Of a stretch of 64,000 nucleotides of DNA, positions 1-10,925 are shown in pieces (the stretch's first letter is position 1; each line of letters begins with the position of its first letter). The DNA comes from Simmondsia chinensis. Lineage: Eukaryota; Streptophyta; Magnoliopsida; Caryophyllales; Simmondsiaceae. The position numbers were made by a program, and so were the translations under genes. Location: contig JAGTTD010000019.1 of the NCBI GenBank assembly GCA_018398585.1, positions 7,601,702 to 7,665,701 of the forward strand, written 5' to 3'. The notes below the pieces were generated by a model that was not told the origin of the DNA, did not search any database, and was given only the letters and a program-made list of their open reading frames with translations.

Positions 1-538
1 ACCTATACCAATTCTCCACTGAGCTCTATCTAGGGTTATCTCTTCATTTAGGTTAAGATAGGCGAGGTCTTATTGAATCATCTCCACCCAACTCTTCTTT
101 GGTCGTCCTCGCCCTCTTTTTCCATCTGTAATATGGAGTTGTTCGCATCTCCTGACAGGGGCAGCGGTGCGTCTCCTCCTAACATGCCTAAACCACCGCA
201 GACGTTGCTCCCTCAACTTATCCTCTTTTGAGGCGACGCCTAATTTACTTTTTATAACGTCATTTCTGATCATGTCCTTCCTTGTGTGTCCACACATCCA
301 TCTCAACATCCTCATCTCGTCCACTTTCAGCTTCTACGTGTGATGACACTTAACTGGCCAGCACTCTGCCTCGTCGGACATAGCCGGTCTCACTACTGTC
401 TTATAATATTTACCCTTTAACTTTAACTGGAACTTCTTATCGCACAATATCGTAGAGGTCATCCTCCATTTATGCCACCCCCCCTCTAATCCTATTGTTG
501 ACATTTGCATCCACTTCGCCGTCTTATCGAACCATGGA
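1..538 (-). pseudogene. RTE-clade LINE, C-terminal part of reverse-transcriptase ORF (runs off window)
   Basis: Read on the minus strand, positions about 500 to 20 encode the post-RT C-terminal region typical of plant RTE LINEs: a segment around [13 protein letters not shown], then [10 protein letters not shown], then [15 protein letters not shown] and an acidic tail ending near DRAQWR. The longest open piece is 324-70. In-frame stops occur just before it (near 340, in a TAG after a CHHT stretch) and just after it (TAA at about 70), so this copy is dead. It continues past base 1. The family assignment rests on the characteristic RPKK-W and DRAQWR C-terminus. The upstream catalytic RT core is not in this stretch. 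Confidence 0.8.
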
Positions 539-559
539 ACCCAAGTATTTAAAGCATGC

Positions 560-576
560 TTTCATGTGGCGACGAC
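560..576. repeat. Target-site duplication of 5S-headed SINE copy 1 (left)
   Basis: The 17-bp sequence matches 844-860 with one C/T-type difference. The two copies bracket the SINE exactly, with its poly-A (T run on +) adjoining this side. Confidence 0.85.
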
Positions 577-843
577 TTTTTTTTGGGCAACATTCCCAGT
601 GCCCAAAGGGTTCCCGCCTAAGCAGGGTCTTGTTTTTTTTTGGGGGGGGGGGGGGGGGGTGGTTTGTATGCATCCTTCCCCCTTCAGGATGGTACCCTGA
701 AGAGAGGCTGTTTCCGAGTACCCCTAACCTAAGGGGTGAGGACTTCCCAAGCGGTCACCCATCCTGGTACTACTCTCGCCCATGCACCCTTAACTTCAGA
801 GTTCTAATGGGATTCGTTGTCAGGTTGTTGGTACCCTCTTTGG
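577..843 (-). mobile_element. 5S rRNA-headed SINE with RTE-type tail, copy 1
   Basis: On the minus strand the unit starts at 843. It carries a nearly complete 5S rRNA-like sequence (about 838-736), including the A-box-like gttaagggtgcatggg, the gagagtagta block and the C-box-like gatgggtgac...gggaagtcc. It then enters a ~130-bp tail (aggttaggggtactcgg ... gggcactgggaatgttg) and ends in eight A residues (577-584 on + as T). It is flanked by a 17-bp target-site duplication with one mismatch: 560-576 tttcatgtggcgacgac and 844-860 tttcatgtagcgacgac. The tail holds a long C run (G run on +, about 641-659) that is probably slippage. TSDs plus poly-A indicate LINE-mediated insertion of the 5S-tail chimera as one unit. 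Confidence 0.85.
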
Positions 844-860
844 TTTCATGTAGCGACGAC

Positions 861-1613
861 TACAGGTTAAAATTATAAATCAATTAAAGTCGAGTTAAAG
901 CAAAAACAAAATCTTGACACATTAATGCCAACTTGGTTTTGACTCATCTCTTTCATCCAACAAGTCAACGTGGGTAAATTCATCAACCCCACTAAAAAAG
1001 GGTCGGTTTACTAATGCAAAAGTATTGCACAAGGGAACAAATGCAAAACTGTAGCTTGGGGACAATTTTTCATAGGTTAATCACTTCACCTACCAAAGAA
1101 GAGCAAGGGGCAAAACTTTTTAAGGGAGTAACCGATAACCAGTTTTAACCCCATAACAAACATGGAATTAGTATCCAAATCAGCTTTGCTGAAGTGCAAT
1201 ATAAAAGATGATATTTGGACTAGGGACAAACACTACAGAACAATTCTAAAGAAATTGTATTGCAAACAGCCTGAGAAGGGGATGACATTCGGAAATGGAC
1301 ATTCCATTTTCCATGTTCAACCATGCCTGATTGTTTTGACACAATCCAAATATTTCGATCATTTATTATGCTTAACACTCGCAGAATAGTATCCGTACTT
1401 TCGAGCTACATGGCTTCAACTCTTTACTTTCTCCCCTACAAATCCTGTTCCTCACATAGGAAAAAAAAAAGGGAAAAAAAAAAGACATGATTGACACAAG
1501 CAAATTTCATCAGTCCATGACCTCTCATAAATGCTTGCCATTCAGTGATCATGAAATAAGAAGAAAGGGGAAAATTTTAAAAATAGTTTAGAAGACAATT
1601 CATAAAAACTATG
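861..1613. other. Unassigned intergenic stretch
   Basis: A mostly AT-rich region with short A runs near 1459-1485. A 75-codon open frame at 1162-1389 has no recognisable domain, so I do not call a gene here. Confidence 0.4.
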
Positions 1614-1701
1614 AGTCCCATTTGGCTCATGGAATTGGAACCTAGAATTGAGGCTAAAACTGGAATTGGAGTTCACAATTTCAATTACGTCATTTGGTTC
1701 A

Positions 1702-3109
1702 TGATGTGTTTTAAATGTGTGTTTTAAAACCGTCTACTCGCAAGCGTACGAGATCGTCGTAGCTTTGTCGGGTATACGGGTTGTATCCACAGGGAATCTT
1801 GTTAAGTTAGACTTTGTGATTAACGAGCGATTTGAATTGGGGGTTTTTGTTGTTTGAATAATTTGCTAACCAAAATAGTAAAACTAAATATAAATTAAAA
1901 GTGTCAATTCAATTGAGGTTAGTTCAGGGAATGAATTCAAGGTAATAGTACTCGTATCCCATCATTATATTTTACTATAACAATGAGTTAGGAGGCTTAG
2001 GCTACAAGCACTAGGCCTGGGTTAATATTTAGATTAGGACTTAGGGTAATGAACTAGTCTAAAGACATAATCTATCATATAACACTACGTGTAGCATAAG
2101 TTATCTTATTCGCACTACTTAATTCTTTTGTCACTTTTAACAAAATATTAATTCGCATAAAGGTTGTGTTTAGGGTTGGGTACAACCTCAACCCTAACCA
2201 TGTGTGAAAACCAGTTATGTTACGATCTAGGCTACAAGCTCGTAGACTAACGCTAATAATTTAAAAATCTTAATATGGCTACAAGCTCACACAAAGAAAA
2301 CCAAACAACGATCATAAATTCCCCACAGAGGTGCGTATATAACATAACAAAACCATTGTTTACAATAAAATATTAATCTGGGATACGGACAGCTACCCTT
2401 CCTTCATTTCTAAACTGAAAGTCTACTCTTCCATAGGAGTTCTAAACATCATGAAATACAAAAAAGAAAACAATAATGATAAATCTAAGGTTTGAAGACT
2501 CTCCCAATTGATGTTGATGTTGATCCTTGCTTTGATTCCCTCAGTACTCCCGCCACCTGCGCTTCGGCATTTGATAACCCTTTGGAACTCGTAGCGGCTT
2601 CGGGAAGGAGAGGCGTGGTGAAAAGATAAAACGTAGAAAAGGCTGACCTCCCCTTCTCTAGTTATAGGCACAGGGGCGATTAGGGTTCCGTACGGAACCC
2701 TCCAGATCGATTGAGAATTAGGCCCGATCGATTGGCTAAAAGCGTCGATCGATCGGTGAGCTCACGCAAACCAATCGATTGGCAAGCTCTCGGTTAGTTT
2801 CTCTAACCGCGAGCTGCTGATCAATCGGTTCTCCAAGCCCCTTTTCTCGATTAAGCCCTGAAGTGCTATGGGATGTACCCGGTTGACCGAATTATGACCC
2901 GATGGGTCTTTCTTTTGCACAAGTGGTTGGGTTTCTCCAATTAGTCTTCAAATATGCTTCAATAATGCTTGATTTTGCCGGAATTCTTCTTTCGTTTGCT
3001 CTGATGTGTTCCATATGAAAAATGTACCTAAATAATAACCAAACACACACGTAGAGACCGAATATATGGCAGGAATGGGAAATATAATATGTAAAAATCA
3101 AGAGCATCA
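1702..3109 (-). repeat. 3' LTR of Athila-like element
   Basis: The 1408-bp LTR runs TGATG...GCATCA. It aligns with 7308-8690 over its length, for example through the shared block tctactcgcaagcgtacgag near its + strand start. It contains clustered gatcgat motifs around 2704-2780. The 82-codon frame at 2423-2671 has a counterpart at the same place in the other LTR but no recognised domain, so I treat it as non-coding. Confidence 0.88.
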
Positions 3110-3147
3110 CCATCCCCAAACCCACACCTTGCTTGTCGTTAAGCAAG
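3110..3147 (-). promoter_or_regulatory. Polypurine tract and hairpin next to 3' LTR
   Basis: On the minus strand a purine-rich tract (tgggtttggggatgg, 3124-3110) abuts the 3' LTR. It is preceded by a hairpin at 3147-3128 with arms cttgctt and aagcaag around a 6-base loop. Confidence 0.65.
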
Positions 3148-3529
3148 ATTCAATTTAAACTAGCTACTGGCGAAAAAGTCGAGTCAGGCATTTAACTGCA
3201 AGGGTCACTTGTGAAAATTATTGTTTGATCATACTTGAGAGTGTACTTGAGAGTAACGAATCCCTATGTAATGTTATTATTGTACTAGTTCTAACTTATG
3301 TCTCTGTCATTAAGGTCTTTTTACTAATGAGTGATCTTAGAACTTCTCTCCCCTTCGTCTTACTTCAAAACCCTCCAACTTTAAGAAGACATAAAGGTAA
3401 TAAGTAAAGGAACAAATTATGCTAACCTTCATTGCTAATCAATAGGGAAATCAAAAGGCTTCTCTTTTCTCTCTTATTTTCCCCTCTTCCTTTTTTTAAT
3501 TTTTTTTTTACTCGGATAGGCGTGTCTTC

Positions 3530-3865
3530 CTCAGACCCATGTGGCCAGTTTTCGGCCGGCAGCTCCCGATCCAATTAGCTCAAGGTACCAAGTTTTAAGA
3601 GACCCCTATGGACCTAATGGCTCGAGTCTAAAGGATCCACAACCTAATCTGTTAGCACGCATCTTTATTTTTTTAGGTATTAGAGCTTATTTTAGTAACT
3701 ACAAAGTTGATTCTTCTTAAGCTTTCCCCGTGGCCCATGTAGTGAGCTTTCAACCGGCAGCTCCCAACCTAGTTGGCCCAAGGTACCAGATTTTAAGATA
3801 CCCCTATGGGCTTACTTGCTCGAGACACAGGGGCTACAAGAACTAACCAGTCACCTGTTTTTTAT
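3530..3865. repeat. Direct repeat of ~130 bp within the Athila-like 3' region
   Basis: Two similar blocks at about 3530-3660 and 3730-3860 share ccggcagctccc, aaggtacca, ttttaaga and cccctatgg in the same order and spacing. The second is more diverged. They lie between the two hairpin-purine-tract modules and have no open frame. Confidence 0.6.
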
Positions 3866-4234
3866 TTTTTTTTTATTTTAAGGGGCTACCTAAGATAAAG
3901 AAATGTACAATTGATTTTAACATTGTTAGATGTAGAATAGTGGATTCTTATTCCTAAAGTTATTACCATTATTTCGACCCAAACAGTAGGTTATGTTACA
4001 AGATTAAGGGTGAAAAGTAATAATCTCACTAACTAGTTAAAAGACAAAAATATGGATTCAAAAGTCTAATCCGGTAATAATCTCGTCTCATAATCATTCT
4101 AATAATCAAAGTACATCTCAGAACTAGTCTACAAAAAAGGTCACAAACAACCTTATACTCATTTATGCCTTCAAAAGTGTGGCCAATTTATGCCAAATTA
4201 AGCTCAAAGGACAAACAAAATTGACTCTCATTTG

Positions 4235-4273
4235 CCATCCCCAAACCCAAACCTTGCATTGTCCTCAATGCAA
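4235..4273 (-). promoter_or_regulatory. Second hairpin-purine-tract module inside the Athila-like element
   Basis: On the minus strand a perfect hairpin (ttgcattg ... caatgcaa around a 4-base loop, 4273-4254) precedes a tract (gggtttggggatgg, 4248-4235) nearly identical to the one at the 3' LTR, about 1.1 kb away. It may act as an internal plus-strand primer or mark an older 3' end. That role is inference. Confidence 0.5.
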
Positions 4274-4640
4274 ATCGACAAAAATAAATTCAAGCAAGGA
4301 AAGGAAAGAGACGACCTGAGGTGTGACATATTCAGCGACATGTGGTGAACAAATCCAAAGAAGAAAGATGGAGGTAGCAAGCTGCAATCGAAAACATACA
4401 AGACAAGATACTAAACATACTTGTTAGTAGTGTTAGAAATAAAAAGCGTACAAGTGTTTAGTAAAAGAGAAACAACGTTATCATAAGAGGGATAACAAAC
4501 GGATCTGCAATTGAAAGAGAGTTCATGCTAATTAAAAAAATATTAATAATAAATAAAATAAAACTAAACTAAAGATAGGTTGGATTGCCTCCCAAAAGCG
4601 CTAAGTTAGTCTTCAGCCGGACGCAGTTTACAACACGGGA

Positions 4641-7071
4641 TCAACCAAAATCCGAGGCAATGTCTGCCATAGAACTCAGGTTGATCCAGTAGGGACGATG
4701 CCCAAACCCAACAACATTTCGAGACCCGTGACTATCAAGGAGGGAAACATTACTAGCATCAGGGCCACAAATCTCTATCCTGCTAGGTGTAGGTGATGAA
4801 GCACAGCTATCAACGCAGACATGGACATTCTTACAATCATCACTTTTAGTAGAATCAGGCTTAACTGGCTCTACCAAAGGGCTAGTATCATCAACCCTGT
4901 AGCATTCCAACTCATCCTCACTCTCTGGGTGTCGAACAAAGTTCGAGACCTTCAATTTTCCCTTAAGGTTTCTAAAAAAAACCTCCAACATTCTCGTCCT
5001 ATAGTGAATCACAGCGTCGGCATTGCTAGGAACGGTCGACCTAAAGTAATGGGAGCGTTGTGCTTTTTCCTAGGAGTAGGGTTTATATCTAAGATGAGAA
5101 AATCAATAGGGAAGACAAGCTTGTCAACCTTTACAAGTACATCTTCCACTACTCCATGAGGTATCCGCTTTGTCCTATCAGCCAACTGAAGTGTAACATT
5201 TGTTGGCTTAAGGTATCGTATACCTAATTCTCAAAAAACCGAGTAAGGGATGAGGTTTACACTCGCTCCTAGATCTAGCAAGGCTCTATTGGTATAGCGC
5301 TCTCCTAAGACGCATGGAATGGTAAAAGCCCCGGGGTCTTGAAACTTGAGTGGGGCGCCTGATACTAAAATACTGCTCACCTTCTCGGTGAGCTGGACCT
5401 TCTTCGGGATATGCACTTGTGCGTGCTTCTTTTTTGTGCAAAGGTCCTTGAAGAACTTGGCATACATAGGAATGTGTTTAATGGCTTCAATCAACGGCAA
5501 GTTGATCTTCTCGTCCTCAAACACATCTATGAGCTCAACCTTCTTTGGGTCATCCTCCGTCTTCGATCCTATAAGGGCCGAAGGAAATGGGACAACGGGT
5601 TTAAAAACCTTTCTCATGATCCCTCCCTATCAGCAGTGGGAGGGAGAGTTACATCCCTCTCAGTTTCAACCTCAACTTCCCTAAGGTTCTCCTCTCCTAA
5701 AACCGACACATTCTGAGCTTGCTCATGAATGAGCAAGCTAGGGTTAGAACTAGTTGATCCTGTGGAGTTTGTGAATGGTTGGGAGGGTAACCTCCCTTCC
5801 TCTATCCTATCCAGTGCATGGGTCAACTGTCCTATCTGGGTCTCTAATTTGGCGATAGATTGCGAGTAAGACCGAACTAGTTGTGTAGTATCCTCCATAA
5901 AGTGGAGCATACGCTCCTTGAACTGTGACATAAATCCTGGAGGTGGAGGAGGAGGATCATTATGAGAAACATTGGAGTGAGGTAGAATATCATACCTATG
6001 CCCTCCCTGAAAGAAGGGTGCACGTTACCTACAAAGCCGGGATCTTGTTGTTTCATGGGTTGATATTGATTGGCGTCCTGCTTCCATGAGAAGTTCGGAT
6101 GATCGCGCCACCCGGAATTGTAGGTGTTTGAGAACGGGCCGCTGTTTCCCGAATATCCTTGGGCTGCATGAACCTGCTCCTGCACGTATTCGTGGAATTG
6201 TGAGGCATATAAACAATTAAGCACAGAATGGTCCTCGCCCGAACAAATGTCACACGGAGTAATACCACTTGATGACTCAACTGCATTGACCATGCGCACA
6301 TTAGTAGAATTCACATGCAAGTTTATAATCAGATCCATCTTCCTACTTAGGGCGTCTAGTCTATGGTTGATGTTATCGTTGGGTGCTACTTCGTAGACAC
6401 CATGTATACCCCCTCTAACCACCCTCATAGAAGAGGCTTGGTCGAAAGAGTGTTCGCTAAGGAGCTCAAATGGCGTCCATGCCTCATCCTCGTCTTGCTG
6501 GTTAAATGCTCCTCCGCATGAAGCATTAACCATTTGCTTGTTGGAAGACGTGAGACCATCATAGAAATTCTACACAAGAGCCCACTTGGGTGACCCGTGG
6601 TGGGAACAGCTTCTAAGGTGCTCCTTAAATATCCCAACTCTCATGGAATTGTTCCTGATCCTTTTGTTCAAAACTGTTGATTGCCTGTCTAACGACCATA
6701 GTTCTGGCTTTAGGATAAAACTTGATCAGAAACTTTTGCTGGAGATCAGCCCAAGTGGTGATTTCACCTCTCGGGAGAGACTGAAACAACCTTATGACGA
6801 CGTCCTTTAACGAGAATGGAAAAAGACGTAGCCTAACAGCATCAGTTGAGACTCCTTGAATATAACAAGTTTTGCAAACTTCTATAAATGGATCAAGGTG
6901 CTCATATGGGCTCTTTATCGGCTTCGCATAGAAAGTGGGAAGCATGTTGATGATCTCAAGCTTAATTTCGAAATTTGCGTTACCCACGACGGGTGACGTA
7001 ACTTCGACGAGTGCGACGTACGTGTGGGGAATGAAGTGGTCCCCAATCGTATGTGGTGCAAACTTAGCCAT
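4641..7071 (-). pseudogene. Athila-like gag-protease remnant
   Basis: The gag N-terminus begins at 7071. It carries the retrotransposon-gag signature (a region around DAVRLRLFPFSLKD, then slprGEITTWADLQQKFLIKFYP), followed by a CDICSGEDHSVLNC zinc-knuckle-like segment near 6260-6215. An aspartic protease with LLDLGASVNLIP lies near 5275-5240. Protease continues, out of frame, through TLQLADR and VEDVLVKVDK to a GRPFLA motif near 5040. The pieces lie in at least four frame segments (7071-6625, 6533-5877, 5931-5614, 5617-5231, 5012-4641), so several frameshifts and stops have accumulated. Coding similarity stops in the spacer before RT. Confidence 0.8.
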
Positions 7072-7283
7072 TCTAAAAAAACTAATTAAAATTAAAAAAA
7101 ATTAATAAATAAAAATAAACGAAAAACAAAGAAAAAAAGAAAAGTAAATTAATGAAAATAGAATGAAAAATAAATAAATTTTTTTTTACGTTTTGTTTTT
7201 AAAAACAAAGAAAATAAAAATAAAAACGAGAATAAAAAAATAAATAAAATAAAATAACTCACTAATTTCTAAATTAACTTAGC

Positions 7284-7301
7284 CTACCGGCAAGGGGGCC
7301 A
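7284..7301 (-). promoter_or_regulatory. Primer-binding site (tRNA-Asp type, diverged)
   Basis: On the minus strand the sequence TGGCCCCCTTGCCGGTAG starts six bases inside the 5' LTR. It resembles the plant tRNA-Asp primer site (TGGCGCCGTTGCCGGGGA) used by Athila-type elements, with a few substitutions. Confidence 0.7.
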
Positions 7302-7307
7302 AAAACT

Positions 7308-8690
7308 TGATGCGTTTTAAATGTGTGTTTTAAAACCATCTACTCGCAAGCGTACGAGATCGTCGCAGCTTTGTCGGGTATACAGGTCGTCTCCACAAGG
7401 AATCGTGTTAAGTTAGACTTAGTGATTAATGAGTGGTTTGAATACGGGGTTTTTGTTGTTTGTATAATTTGTTAACTAAAAGAGTAAAACTAAATATAAA
7501 CTAAATGTGTCAATTCAATTGAGGTTAGTTCAGGGAATGAATTCAATGTAGTATTACTCGTATCCGATTATTATATTTTATTATAACAATGATTTAGGTG
7601 GCTTAGGCTACAAGCACTAAGCCTGGATTAATATTAAAATTAGGGCTTAGGGGAATGAACTAGTCTAAAGGCATGACCTATCATATTACTCTACGTGTAG
7701 CATAAGTTATCTCATTAGCACTACTTAATTCCTTTGTCACTCCTAACCAAATATTAATTTGCATAAAGATTGTTTTTAGGGTTAGGTACAACCTCAACCC
7801 TAACTATGCGTGAAAATCAGTTATGCTATAGTCTAGACTACGAGCTCATAGACTAACGCTAATAATTAACATGGCTACAAGCTCACACAAAGAAAACCAA
7901 ACAACAATCATAAATTTCCCACAGGGATGCGTATATAACATAACAAAACCATTGTTTACAATAAAATAGTAATCTGGGATACGGACGACTACCCGTCCTT
8001 CATCCCTAAACTAAAAGCCTACTCCTCCATTGGAGTTCTGAACATCATGAAATCCAAGAAAGAAAACAATAATGATAAATCTAAGGATTTGAAGACTCCC
8101 CTAATTGATGTTGATGTTGATCCTTGCTTTGATTCCCCCAATACTCCGACCACCTGCGCTTCGGCATTTGAGAACACTTTGGAACTCGTAGCAGCTTCGG
8201 GAAGGAGAGGAGAAGGAGAGGCGTGGTGAAAAGATAAAACGTAGAAAAGGCTGACCTCTCCTTCTTTATTTATAGGCACAGGGGCAGTTAAGGTTCATAC
8301 GGAACCCTCCCGATCGATCGGCTAAAAGCGTCGATCGATCTGTGCTTTCGGCTGATCAATCGGCAAGCTCTCGGTTAGTTTCTCTAACCGCGAGCTGCTA
8401 ATCGATTGGTTCTTCGAGCCTCTTTTCTCGATTAAGCCCCGAAGCGCTATGGGATCTACCTGGTTCACCGAATTATGACCCGATAGGTCTTTCTTATGCA
8501 CAAGTGGTTGGGTTTCTCCAATGAGTCTTCAAATATGCTTCAATAATGCTTGATTTTGCCGGAATTCTTCTTTCGTCCACTCTGATGTGTTCCACATGGA
8601 AAATGTACCTAAATAACAACCAAACACACATGTAGATGCCGAATATATGGCAGGAATGGGAAATAAAATATGTAAAAATCAAGCGCATCA
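7308..8690 (-). repeat. 5' LTR of Athila-like element
   Basis: The 1383-bp LTR runs TGATGCG...GCATCA and is homologous to 1702-3109. It is followed on the + side by the gttca duplication at 8691-8695, where element A resumes. Confidence 0.88.
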
Positions 8691-9581
8691 GTTCATTTCT
8701 TGGAATTGGGACTACAATTCTGATGCCCAACTTCATGGATTTTGACTAAATATCATATATTTCCAATTTTTTTGGATTTAGGAAATGAATTACACTTCCA
8801 TATTAACTCAACTAATCTAAAACCAAAGATAGCCCGAAACCGAAAGACTCGACACAACCTAAAATTTAATGGAAAGCCGAAATGACCCAATTAACTCAAA
8901 TGATTTGGACCTGATATGAGCCAATCTGACTTAAACTCGATCCTAATTGACTAAAAGTCTGAAGTAAACCTGATTAACCCAAAGCTGGAGATGATTCAAA
9001 TCCAAAAATAAATCAACCCAGCTTGAATGTGACACAACCAATCTAACACGAAAATCAAAATGACCCGACCTAATTGACCTAAAACCAAAAATGACTTGTA
9101 CCAAAAATGACCTAGTCTAACTCACTCTTGACCCAAATTTTAACCAACCAAAAATAACCATAAGTTTGAAATGCCACTGCCCAATTGACCCAAAACCAAA
9201 ACAACTCAAACTCAAAATGACTTGACTCAACTTAAACCAAACATGCTAACCTATCTGATCAAAAGACATGCTAACCTGAATCCTGAAATCATGATTAACT
9301 TAAAACTCAATATGACTCGAACACAAAATAATCTAGCCCCACGAAATCTCAATCTAAATATGACTCAACCTCGAAATAACTTGAATTCAAACTGGTCCAG
9401 CCAGACTAATACTCGGCCTATGTAACCCAAAATGCGAAATGCTCCAACCCCGATTAATCCAAAACCCATGATGAGTCGAATTTTCTGGTCTCCAATTTCT
9501 TTGATGAACCAAATTATAGAATTTCATTTCCATTCTAATTGCAAATCTCCCATAATTGAAATTGGAATTCCCAAACAGAAC

Positions 9582-10925
9582 TTGGGAGATATGCGAACAT
9601 CAAAAAAGAATACCAAGGTGACTAACCTCTTGGTATCCCAGGGTTAAGCTGCAAACAGCTTGAAATGTCGTGGGGCACCCCTTAACAGTAGTCATAGGCA
9701 AATGCTCAGACCACCTATAAATGATAGAGTCCAGACTCAATAGCCAACAGGTAATATGAGGGAAGAGACGCCTTGACACTATCCCAAACAAGGATTATAG
9801 TTTCATGAGTACTTGTAGTCTCTTGTACAAAAAAGTAACAACCCGGGAATTCTTTTCAACTATTAGCAACACTTCAACAAAGCTTTCCAGCAACAATTAA
9901 GAAAATGCACTAAAGGAATGAACAAATCTTTCGATTCGAAGCGCTTTGCAGAATATCGAATTAGGCTTTAAATTTAGACTTCTAGGACATGTTATAAAGT
10001 CATAGCAAGCATTGTAGCTACCTGTACTAAAAAACAAGCATAATTCCTTCTAGACAATAGAATACGTTGACATGAGGGGGAACATATTTACTAGTTATAT
10101 CATCTGCAATCGCCTGAATCTCGACTTTCTTCGAACTAGTCATACACTTTATTGAGATAGGTAAACCACATGACTCCCCCCCTAAAACCATATATGAGAA
10201 TTTCATCTCGTACAGCTCAAGTGGGAACACCCAGATACTTAGGGCAACGGATATATAATAGAATCAAAGACTTGATTCAGAGCTAGAGACTAACCTTGTG
10301 AAAGAACCATCCAAATACACAATCCTTCCACCGTACTACAAATCTATGGAGTATAACAACAAGACTCACCCCCCATATTAGCATTGCATTTGGTCTCTAT
10401 CCCCTTAGAGAACATGATTCCAATAACTTAGCCTAATTAAAAGTCCCCAAAAGCAATTTGCAACCAAGCAACAACCACAACAGCTACCCAGTGCCAGAAA
10501 GGATCCTATCGAGGCCGGGTTTGGAGAGGATGAAATATACGCAACTTTACACCCTATAGGGAATCTGTTCCCGAAGGGTAGCAATTTGCAACCAAAACAA
10601 GCTAAATTCGAACTTTCTCTTTCCCAAAGTGAAGTACAAATTCAAGAAATCCTTCAAACAACAGTGGGTTTCAACTGAAGGATGATTTGCCTTAAAGCTC
10701 TACAGAGACAGTGAGCAACAAAACCAAATAAGATTAGTTTAATAAATTATGCCGACCCATTGAAGAATTCCATAGCCCTAGAAGATTGAGGGAGACGATA
10801 AATTAAGAAACCCTAATCCTATAAAGAATGACATGGGTTGATGCCACCACTGATCTAAGAGAGGAGAGCCAAGAGCATTTGTTTTATTGGTGCCTCGTGG
10901 ACATGGATTTTGGCGGATCTTATGG
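9582..10925. other. Unassigned region, possible decayed gene fragment
   Basis: Short minus-strand frames (9791-9600 and 10230-10027) and a sequence around 10740-10850 with aaaccctaa resemble fragments of a transcribed plant region cut by the MULE at 10936. I recognise no domain and cannot build a gene model. Confidence 0.3.

Larger units (their letters stand above)
1702..8690 (-). mobile_element. Athila-like Ty3 retrotransposon lacking RT-RNaseH-integrase
   Basis: The 6.99-kb element is read on the minus strand and has 1.4-kb LTRs (7308-8690 and 1702-3109). The LTRs have TG/CA ends, and gttca target duplications lie at 1697-1701 and 8691-8695. A primer-binding site of the tRNA-Asp type follows the 5' LTR, and purine tracts precede the 3' LTR. 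Gag and protease remnants lie between 7071 and 4641. The coding part then passes directly into a 3' region containing ttgggaggcaatccaacc (minus sense, about 4600-4580), a landmark near the end of Athila/Tat-type coding regions. No RT, RNase H or integrase motif is present in any frame, so this is a gag-protease derivative that cannot move on its own. The LTRs differ visibly at many positions and by indels, implying an old insertion. Confidence 0.85.
1614..9581. mobile_element. PIF/Harbinger-like non-autonomous element A, split by the Athila-like insertion
   Basis: Two parts belong together: 1614-1701 and 8696-9581. They become contiguous when the Athila-like element and one copy of its gttca duplication are removed. 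The start (gtcccatttggctcatgg) and end (ccaaacagaac) resemble the terminal gtttgg/ccaaac inverted repeats of the sister copy at 22713-23825. The interior, about 8830-9475, is a degenerate minisatellite of roughly 20-30 bp units built on tgacccgacc / aattgaccyaaaacc. No transposase frame is present. A clear TAA target duplication is not visible for this copy but is for the sister. Confidence 0.6.

Noticed and set aside
495..878. A 127-codon + strand open frame
   Set aside because: It lies almost wholly antisense to the 5S-headed SINE and its TSD, and the glycine run is only the homopolymer tract.
2423..2671. Matching ~82-codon frames in both Athila-like LTRs (also 8019-8279)
   Set aside because: Similarity is explained by LTR homology. 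The frame has no domain and no constraint visible between copies.
2700..2780. Clustered gatcgat motifs as a possible operator or methylation site
   Set aside because: They are part of the Athila-like LTR, occur in both LTRs with changes, and have no supporting context.
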